Shown piece after piece: positions 56,046 through 64,000 of a stretch of DNA of 64,000 nucleotides. Under the pieces are notes generated by a model that was not told where the DNA came from, made no database searches, and saw only the letters and a list, made by a program, of their open reading frames with translations. The translations under genes were made by a program, and so were the position numbers. Position 1 is the stretch's first letter. Each line of letters opens with the position of its first letter. The stretch comes from Siphonodentalium dalli (taxonomy: Eukaryota; Mollusca; Scaphopoda; Gadilida; Siphonodentaliidae): the NCBI GenBank assembly GCA_032622095.1, contig CP136062.1:197167887-197231886 (forward strand). Reading direction: 5' to 3'.

Positions 56046-57109
56046 ATACAATGTATTTGTGCCTGAGCGACATGATCGATGATAGATTAACAGGTAATCA
56101 TAATTTAACTGTCGGAGTCGCAAATATATGTGATCTATCTACAAGATCGCACCACGTGCGTTGGCTTCTAGTCCTCCATCCACAAATCGCGCGCGAGTAT
56201 CTTCGAGCCACAGCGTCATTAGGCAACATACATCAAGAATATAACAACGCGCGTCAGAGATCACTGACACATGTACCAAAACCTGGTTAATTACGCGCGC
56301 CGCGTGTATACTAATGCCTAAATTCTTGTTTCGCCTGCATGGGCGCTGGAATTTACTCTGGGGTTTTTATTTATAGATATTGGGAATTTTTGGGACGGAT
56401 TTAAAAGTCGAACTGCGCGACCCAGAGGCCGAGTCAGGTAAAAGGTGTAGTTGGGAATTTCAATTTCGTTTATTGTCCTTTACATTATTATGTCAATAAT
56501 GTTGATTTTTTTTTGTGACAAGCTATGTCAATTACAACTAAAAGAAATGAAAAAGATAATTTGCAAGTCTTATATTTCAACTTTTATAGACATCTTTCGT
56601 TCTGCAGCCCACTGAGGGTTGTGGTCGGAGACGGCCGAGTCGGCCACCGGTTCGTTAATTTTACTTCCCATGTCGTTAGCTTTGGTAGATATTAATTTTA
56701 TATGCATTTTGTTGTTATTCATATTCTGGCACAATAGTGCCAGTGTATGACCGTAGACCAACCCTCCACGAATCCACGGTAATTACCTGCAAATTTGCCA
56801 AAATTGCATAGATTGTTTTAAAACAAATCGTAAGATGGCAGCTATTGCACACACTTGAATGAAAAAAAAATATGATTTTCGGATTAAGGACCTTCCATCT
56901 CTATTGTACCACACCTCGAAGCTATGCAATTCTATGAGAGATTGCACGATTGCCAGATATTGGAAGGCTAATTTCGGCCATATGTATGTCATAAAAAACC
57001 CAGGGACGTGGCTATTGGGTTTCCGTTGGGGTGTCCACATTGATATTTTCAGATTAACCTCCTCGCACCTGACTTCCCCCTTCTGTGGGAACGTCCTAAT
57101 TGGTACCTC
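56046..57109. other. No gene seen
   Basis: ORFs of up to 131 codons overlap on both strands at 56783-57197, but neither has a recognisable motif. Confidence 0.45.
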
Positions 57110-57290
57110 AAGGTTTCCAACTATTGAAAATATCCAACTGAGACCCATTTCAGACCCAAATTTGAAAAGTACAAACATTATTCTACAGTTGGCATAAAAG
57201 CAAGAATTTACCCACTAATTACTGGATGTAATATGAACCGATTTGTGGTATAAAATTCCAATTTATATTGTGTCAGGCATGATGGTTGTT
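57110..57290 (-). repeat. ATCAGTTGGAAAA repeat, copy 3
   Basis: TTTCCAACTATTGAAAATAT, CAGACCCAAATTTGAAAAGT and TTGTGTCAGGCATGA are the complement-type blocks of the copies at 44886 and 51395. Confidence 0.45.
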
Positions 57291-57741
57291 ATTGTTATTT
57301 TAACGGAATTCTGAGTTGGTGGTTCGCGAAAACAATATATTTTATATTCTATAATTACAATCATGGGTATATAATATATGATCTTGAGCGCGTTACCATT
57401 TCTGACTATGGTTTTCTTGTATCCCCCTACTGACCCAATGATGATATTTCTACCACGGGTTAAAAACCCCTGGTCAAGTGATCCTTCTAATGTGCTAGTT
57501 ATGATGCTGGTGGGTCTTGGGGAATTGATATGACGTTGGTAGGGAAAACTGATGCTGTTAAGAAAAAGTGCAATTATTTTTTATAAAGTTTTCATTTTCG
57601 CGGTGTTTGGCTAATCCGTGAGATTTGAAAAAGCCAGTGTCTGTATGTCACATTTCAGAACATATATATCTTAGAACAAAAATAATAATGGCTGCGCTGG
57701 TGTTTGTAAAACGACGTGAATAAGTTTAATCACTAACTCGC

Positions 57742-57933
57742 GGCCATATATTGGATCCATCCAGCCCCGCGTCCCGTGGTTTTAGTGATACAGGTCAAAT
57801 TTATTTCTGGAGTAGCATTTCCATATATGGAGCTTTTGAATATTCATTACTTCAATATATGGAAATGCTACTCCAGAACTTTGAGCTGTAGCACTAAAAC
57901 CACGGAACGGGCCTGGATGGATCCAATATGGCC
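57742..57933. repeat. Long inverted repeat, about 85-bp arms
   Basis: GGCCATATATTGGATCCATC pairs with GATGGATCCAATATGGCC; pairing continues through CGTGGTTTTAGTG / CACTAAAACCACG and GGAGTAGCATTTCCATATAT / ATATATGGAAATGCTACTCC. The loop is about 25 bp. It is probably a foldback element. The ORFs across it are mirror images and not genes. Confidence 0.85.
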
Positions 57934-58150
57934 ACGATTCAGTGAGAAGACGTATGGACATCATGATTGTAGTCCATTTGCAATAACTAATACAAACAGC
58001 ATTAAACTATTTCGCAATATATGTTTTTGAATGTTTGATATACGCAATTGCTTTTCCTGGATATATGTTCAGATTATCGGAACACCACGAAAATTACAGC
58101 AATAACGGTACGTTTTCTTAACAGCTTCAGTTTTCCCTAACAGCATCATA
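57934..58150. other. No gene seen
   Basis: AT-rich filler before the LINE 3' end. Confidence 0.4.
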
Positions 58151-58645
58151 TAGCAATTCAGCGGGACCCACCGTATAGAAAAAGGCCGACACACACAACC
58201 AAAGACGTTATTAAAAGACAGAATTTGTCTCATGTGTGATGGGAAAAAGGTTGAAACTGAAAAACATTTCATAATGGAATGCAGTGCGTACACTGACCTC
58301 AGGAAATAATTATTTGATGTTGCTAACACTAATAACATACACTTTACAAACATGAACGATGATGATAAATTCATTTTTATAATGAAAAATGAAGACGAAG
58401 TAATTATGAATTCCGTGTGCAACATTATCCGGTTATTCTTCCAAAGGAGAACAAATATAAATATGGGGAAATGAAAATTATGGGAAATTTATATTTCATT
58501 AAGAATCGTATGTATGATGTAGTTATAGGTTTGTTTACTGTTATATGCACATATATTATGTATTATGTTTAATTTACTTGTACTTTATGTTATTTGCAAC
58601 TGCCTGCACTGGTGTATTGTAATAAACTATCTTATCTTATCTTAT
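58151..58645 (+). mobile_element. Non-LTR retrotransposon 3' end with (TATCT)n tail
   Basis: A 5'-truncated LINE: the last part of ORF2, a short 3' region with AATAAACT, then (CTTAT)n at 58629-58650. The tail differs from the (GATA)n tail of the fragment at 22020. Confidence 0.82.
58154..58480 (+). pseudogene. LINE ORF2 C-terminal zinc knuckle, broken
   Basis: In the frame starting at 58154 the translation has THRIEKGRH, then RICLMCDGKKVETEKHFIME C, a Cys-x2-Cys ... His-x4-Cys knuckle that is the standard end of CR1/L2-type reverse transcriptases, where it follows an IE-x-GR block. A TAA interrupts after YTDLRK at about 58305-58307, and the same frame then stays open through about 50 more codons (to NINMGK) before its natural stop near 58474. 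Nothing of the catalytic domain is present. Confidence 0.82.
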
Positions 58646-58658
58646 CTTATCACATTAG

Positions 58659-59008
58659 CAGGACCACTTAACCAGGGGTGTATTAGCAGTAACAAAACCC
58701 CCGTTGAACGCCCACTGCTCTATAATTGTATTCAATGGGTCCGTCGAACGCATTGTCTAAATAAGCCCAGGGAAACAGTTGAGTCTGACAGATTTGTCCA
58801 GGGTTTTACAAATAAAGGTTACTCGTACTTTGTGTCTTTGGTACCTTTTCCCCCAGCGGTGTCTCGACGCTCCGTTGTCTGTGTGCAAATTCGTCCAGTA
58901 CGTGGTCTCATCAACCTCCACCCTAGAGATATGCGCTATATAAAATTATACAGAATGAATGATGGCGTACTGATAACACAACTCTCAGGGGATTTCCAGG
59001 TGAAATAA
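58659..59008 (+). CDS. Unidentified coding-like ORF, possible terminal exon
   Basis: An open frame runs from the AG at 58657-58658 to TAA at 59006-59008, about 116 codons. Its composition is unlike the AT-rich chance ORFs around it: it is rich in Arg and Val, with blocks such as FVQGFTNKGYSYFVSLVPF, RRSVVCVQIRPVRGLINLHP and LYRMNDGVLITQLSGDFQVK. An AATAAA overlaps the stop codon. A pyrimidine-biased run and AG precede it, so a 3' terminal exon is possible, though that run is the LINE tail. I do not recognise the family and cannot exclude a chance ORF or a piece of a transposon. Confidence 0.3.
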
Positions 59009-60415
59009 AAGTGTGCTGATCATATGACTGAACCATAATCAATATTCAACTTGCTTCGACAGAACACATATTGAGCGGTTACTCCATCATGCATGGCATT
59101 TGCGACAGTACCACTTTAATCATGTTCATACCAATATCGAAATTTGAACATATGAACGCGATTGTATAGGTCAACATTCTGTTGGTAGTACTCTGATCTG
59201 CATGCACCACTGTGCAATGAGACCAAATATTCAACCCTGTGTACATTTTGGGTTATTTCGTGGTCTCTAAATTTTATGAAAACAAAAAACATAAACTGAA
59301 AGGATGCCTTATGTAAACAAAATCATAAAAATCAGTAAAATCATCATTATCAAGAAGAAAGTGGACACATGTACACTTTGTTATTATTTTCTTATCCTTC
59401 TATAGCGAGTTGGCATGCGAGAAACCATTGTTATGTAAACATCATTATGCCTAGAACACTAGTGTTTTCAAATAAGAGGATTGAAGCATGAACATTAGAA
59501 AAGGTCACAGCATTAAAAATATATTCATCAAAACACATATTTTCAACTGATTATTTGGAGCACAATTATCGTTGGCGATGTTTGTTGACAAAAGTGTAAC
59601 AGTTAATGTTTATATAACTATGATTTCAACATGCTAAATCTCATTTTGATTAATTATTAATAATAAATTAAGAACAAGGTATATCTATTTGTTCACGTTC
59701 TTCTTGGAAATGGTGAATTTACAGAGTATTATCATTTTTCACATGAACCCATCGGAGAGACCTTGAGTCTCTTTAGCACTTTAACTTTACGTAAAAACAT
59801 AATTCGAAAATGTTCGTTTTAAAGTTCTATTACTCTGTCATTTAATATAGAGCTGATGATTTAGACCATACATGTCTTACTCCTCAAAGTTAAAACACGT
59901 CAATTCCGATTAATGTTTCGCATCAGTCAATTGTCTTAATCTAAAATCCTTATTTCAGCTATGAAATGTCAAATATTAAATTCTTTATCATCGCTACCGT
60001 CGCCAAAATCCTGCCGATAAACAGTGTTTATTGAGATCGGTCACCCATGGCTACATTTCATTCAACTTTACAGCATTGGAAATGCTTTGTTTCAAAATGA
60101 TATGTTACACCAAATCCTGTTCTGTGGTTGGTAAACTGCCAATTGGGTCACCCGTTTCATTCCCCAATAACACATGCCGTAACACGATCACAACGTCACA
60201 AATTGTTGACCTAATAACTAAAAGCGGTCAGCAGACTAATTGGGCGTGCTTTTAAAAGTTCAGCCGAATTGCATCTGCAGCCAGTTATATATATCGAACG
60301 TTATCGTTGCTAAGTTCTTGGAAATCTTATATTGGCAAATTTTGTGAAAATAAATAAGAATAAATTCAGCTTTTTTATGGGAATAAATAATCAAAATGCT
60401 ATATAAATATAAGAA
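59009..60415. other. No gene seen
   Basis: AT-rich filler without recognised repeats or motifs. Confidence 0.5.
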
Positions 60416-60460
60416 ATGAATGTAGTGTTGTGTTATTGGGGGATACGGCGCTGTGCTCGT
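60416..60460 (-). repeat. Single inverted monomer of the 47-bp minisatellite
   Basis: ATGAATGTAGTGTTGTGTTA with GGGGATACGGCGCTGTGCTCG is the reverse complement of an array monomer with about four differences. Confidence 0.85.
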
Positions 60461-60477
60461 TTTGGGTTCACACAATG

Positions 60478-61745
60478 TGCCCCAACAACCACAGCGCCGT
60501 ATCACCCTATAACATACCCACTACATTCACTAACGACCACAGTGCCGTATCACCCTATAACATACCCACTACATTCACTAACGACCACAGCGCCGTATCA
60601 CTCTATAACACACCCACTACATTCACTAACCGACCACAGCGCCGTATGACCATATAACACACCCCACTACATTCACTAACGACCACAGCGCCGTATCACC
60701 CTATAACACACCACACTATATTCATTAACGATCACAGCGCCGTATCACCCAATAACACACCCACTACATTCATTAACGACCACAGCGCCGCATCATCCTA
60801 TAACACACACCACTACATTCACTAACGACCACAGCGCCGTATCACCCTATAACACACACCACTACATTCACTAACGACCACAGCGCCGTATCACCCTATA
60901 ACATACCCACTACATTCATTAACGACCACAGCGCCGCGTCACCCTATAACACACACCACTACATTCACTAACGACCACAGCGCCGTATCACCCTATAACA
61001 CACCACACTACATTCACTAACGACCACAGCGCCGTATCACCCTATAACATACCCACTACATTCATTAACGACCACAGCGCCGCGTCACCCTATAACACAC
61101 ACCACTACATTCACTAACGACCACAGCGCCGTATCACCCTATAACACACCACACTACATTCATTAACGACCACAGCGCCGTATCACACAATAACACACCC
61201 ACTACATTCATTAACGACCACAGCGCCGCATCATCCTATAACACACACCACTACATTCACTAACGACCACAGCGCCGTATCACCCTATAACACACACCAC
61301 TACATTCACTAACGACCACAGCGCCATATCACCCTATAACACACCCCACTACATTCACTAATGACCACAGCGCCGTATCACCCTATAACACACCTCACTA
61401 CATTCGTTAACGACCACAGCGCCGTATCACCCTATAACACCCCCACTAAATTCACTAACGACCACAGCGCCGTATCACCCTATTACACACCCCACTACAT
61501 TCACTAACGACCACAGCGCCGTATCACCCTATAACACACCCACTACATTCGTTAACGACAACAGCGCCGTATCACCCTATAACACACCCCACTACATTCA
61601 CTAACGATCACAGCGCCGTATCACCCTACAATACACCCACTACATCCATTAACGACCACAGCTCCGTATCACCCAATAACACACCCACTACATTCATTAA
61701 CGACCACAGCGCCGTATCACCCTATAACACACCCACTACATTCAT
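60478..61745 (+). repeat. 47-bp minisatellite, about 27 copies
   Basis: The unit is ACGACCACAGCGCCGTATCA followed by CCCTATAACACACCCACTAC and ATTCACTA, 46-49 bp. Variants recur in groups of three: the GCCGCGTCACC variant is at 60931 and 61077, 146 bp apart, with matching neighbours. Frames open for a few units only, so it is not coding. Confidence 0.93.
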
Positions 61746-62160
61746 TTCTTAAGTGACCCTACATGCATGGACGCCCATGTGGATACAGCCATTTGAGAGA
61801 TAGAGGGATAATACGCAAAGAAGAAAGGAGAAAGACAGAAAGATACAAGAGAGACAGAAAGCTATAGATTGGAGCAGATTTTTTGAGTGCGTGTGTGTGC
61901 ATGGGTGGAGCATGGTTCTCAATAATCGGTTTTTGCGTGCGTGTGTGTGGGTGGGACACGACCACATGTCATTGTTTTTGCGTGTGGGGCACGGCCCCCA
62001 GTCATCGTTCACGGTTTCTTGTGTAATCGTTGTGGGAAGTTCAACTGTAATCACTTTGAAATTACTTCCGATGTCGGTGACACACTTATTAAAGCCCGAT
62101 GGCGTTTAGAAGCCTCTCATTGTTAGTAGTATTGACACATTCGGGTCAGGGTCGCTGGAT
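61746..62160. other. No gene; purine-rich stretch and GTGTGTG-containing diverged repeats
   Basis: GAGAGATAGAGGG/AAGAAAGGAGAAAG runs at 61795-61862. TTTTGCGTGCGTGTGTGTG with GGG-CACG recurs roughly three times at 61880-61995. Confidence 0.5.
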
Positions 62161-62427
62161 TTAACCCTCTATATACTAAATTGATTCTCCCATTCAGTTA
62201 TGCAAGTATTCATTAGAATAGTCTATTGTTCATTTGGAGGGATGTTTAGGTAATAAAAGCAGATGACACAATGATGAAAAGATAATACAAGTGCAGAGGA
62301 TTCATATTCATTTGTGGGAAATGTTCAGATAATAAGTTCAACAACTATGGTCGTTTGTTGAACTTATTATCTGAACATTTCCTAAGGCAACTACTCATCA
62401 ATGGGTATTTAGTATAGCCAGGGTAAA
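62161..62427 (+). mobile_element. TTAA MITE family B, copy 2
   Basis: It starts TTAACCCTCTATATACTAAA and ends TTTAGTATAGCCAGGGTAAA (decayed right TTAA). An internal hairpin AAGTTCAACAA / TTGTTGAACTT is near 62330-62370. It matches 23351-23591. Confidence 0.8.
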
Positions 62428-64000
62428 TATGTATGGTTATGATATCTCAGCAACTCGAACAATCTGAAGTTGAACCCTCAATCAACATAATTATAGCGAA
62501 CACAAACCAAAAAACTGTTCGACCTTTATTGCATACTTGTACTTGGACGCGTACATACATGTATATTGATAATATAAATGCGTTGATGCACATCAAGGAC
62601 CATAAATTATATTAGTAAATATATTATTTGCTTATAATGAGAAAATAGTTACACATAAACTTATAAACGCGATATCGATGTATAATATACAATACCACGT
62701 CATAACTCTGCTTAATGATTTGCTGTGTATGTACACGCACATATATTGACGCTATGTAATTTGTGTCATACATAATATCGCTGCAATGTCTTTTATGATG
62801 ACTAGATTTATTATTAAAATTAATCTGAATTGACTAGTACCTCGTTGCAAGCATCGTATCATTGGGTGGGTAGTACAACAATTACTGGAAGGTGTGCCGT
62901 TTTGTTTTAAATCTGCATTTTCGGGACCCACCACCCCAAACCTGCAAAAGGAAACAAAAATTGGCACCCATCCCATGATCCCACCCCCAAATTTCACGGA
63001 TTGTGGACTTAAACCACAAAAAACATACTGATATCACTCATATGACTGCGAAACCAGTATAACCTGTTTCAGAAGTTGTTTAAATTGAAAACATGGTTAA
63101 TACAGGCAAATATATATGAAGATCTGTTTTCAAATTCTGGCTGATAGGCATTTGTCTACCACATACATGCATTGTAATTTCCAGGTCAGTGTGTAATGTG
63201 AGTATGTTATTGGTCTAACTGGTTGGTCAAATTCCATACTGCTAAATGGAAAATTCTAATGCATCGATGTGGACAGCGGACAGTGGACAGTATAAAAATA
63301 CAGTAACCCATCAGAAGCTGATATGTGCACATAAAATACTAGTACAAGGTATATGCATCAAATTTTACACAAAAAAACAAAACAAAACAAAAACAAAACA
63401 AACAAATAAATTATACATATCCCCTGCATATACAGTGGGTTATCATTTTCCATTCAAGCTATTACATGAACCGAACATGTGTGTTTGCTATTTGGTTGTA
63501 ATACATTTTAAACTAATAATGTCTCAGGACAGTGAACCTAATCATGACTTTCGACTCACCGTTGAGCTTTTGTAGACATATCCATCACATATCAGTTGTT
63601 AATCTCCAATTCAACTAGGAGCTTATTTTGAAAGTAAATACAATCATAGAGAGGAAATTTACCAGGTTGTAATTGGAAATCATATTTTATAAATTGCTGA
63701 TATCTGCAAACCTACGTCATTTTGCATGATACACACAATTCCATAATTTCTAACTATCTCCTGATTAGTCTGTCAACCAACCCAGTATCAAACATATTCC
63801 ATACCACTCTTGTTAGTCTACTGGAGCAACTTATATTATGCTAAACTAGCTGAAACAGGCTCTCTTCGGAAGCCTATATTCAGCGTCGGATGGGCCTGTT
63901 GTCCGCTCCTTTGTACACGACTTCGTGCAAATTTGGATCTTAGACAGAGCCTTTATTCAGCGGCGGCCCCTTGTTGTGCTTCAAGCATATTTTGATCATT
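62428..64000. other. No gene seen; (CAAAA)n run at 63366-63410
   Basis: AT-rich filler. CAAAACAAAACAAAAACAAA is a simple repeat. ORFs up to 109 codons have no recognised motif. Confidence 0.5.

Noticed and set aside
56783-57197. Overlapping ORFs of 131 and 112 codons on opposite strands
   Set aside because: No motif in either; part of the region is the ATCAGTTGGAAAA repeat.
60478-61745. CRISPR-like array or repeat protein gene
   Set aside because: Units of 46-49 bp are contiguous, length varies by non-multiples of 3 and no frame stays open.

Overview
This is eukaryotic non-coding DNA with no convincing complete host gene. It is AT-rich and has many scattered TACATGTA motifs. Its decayed LINE ORFs (endonuclease entry WNATG, the KALYG-like 'SLYGCEMW' block, a CCHC tail) resemble elements I associate with marine molluscs. 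A mollusc, probably a bivalve, is my best guess, but it is an inference from repeat style and not a species call. The short ORFs in the window mostly lie inside repeats or in AT-rich filler.

Layout. 0-12 kb: G/C-homopolymer-rich DNA with inverted copies of a hAT-like MITE (2.2-4.9 kb), a tandem pair of TIR elements (6.2-6.9 kb), a foldback element built on the palindrome TTTGCGCTTAAGCGCAAA (7.9-8.85 kb), then half of a TTAA MITE joined to a 384-bp satellite (9.0-10.9 kb). 12.3-14.2 kb: a 28-bp minisatellite of about 65 copies with higher-order structure. 16.1-16.9 kb: a large CAT/ATC microsatellite. 17.6-24.4 kb: TTAA MITEs, a LINE 3' fragment (22.0-22.9 kb) and a dispersed repeat seen both whole and split. 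25.3-28.4 kb: diverged segmental repeats, GA/TA microsatellites and a 130-bp tandem array ending in a retroposon-like tail. 28.6-44.3 kb: a dense field of TTAA-flanked MITEs, two inverted tRNA-like SINEs and small inverted repeats. 46.2-52.6 kb: a PIF-like foldback, a nearly complete but dead non-LTR retrotransposon on the minus strand, and a Tc1/mariner-like MITE next to a one-armed relative of the foldback. 55.7-58.6 kb: GGCGCC repeats, a three-way-junction palindrome, a long inverted repeat and another LINE 3' end. 60.4-61.7 kb: a 47-bp minisatellite preceded by an inverted monomer.

The main theme is short non-autonomous DNA transposons targeting TTAA. At least four families (termini TTAACCCTTT..., TTAACCCTYTATATAC..., TTAAAGGCACGGGCGGCG..., TTAAAGGCCCACTTAA...) contribute about 18 copies in 64 kb. 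No transposase gene is visible, so they must be mobilised from elsewhere. Several show tandem growth of an internal or terminal piece, which suggests a link between MITEs and satellite formation here. Two coding-like stretches that I cannot identify (44.4-44.9 kb and 58.66-59.01 kb) are the only candidates for non-transposon protein sequence. All family assignments are from reading alone; no database search was run.
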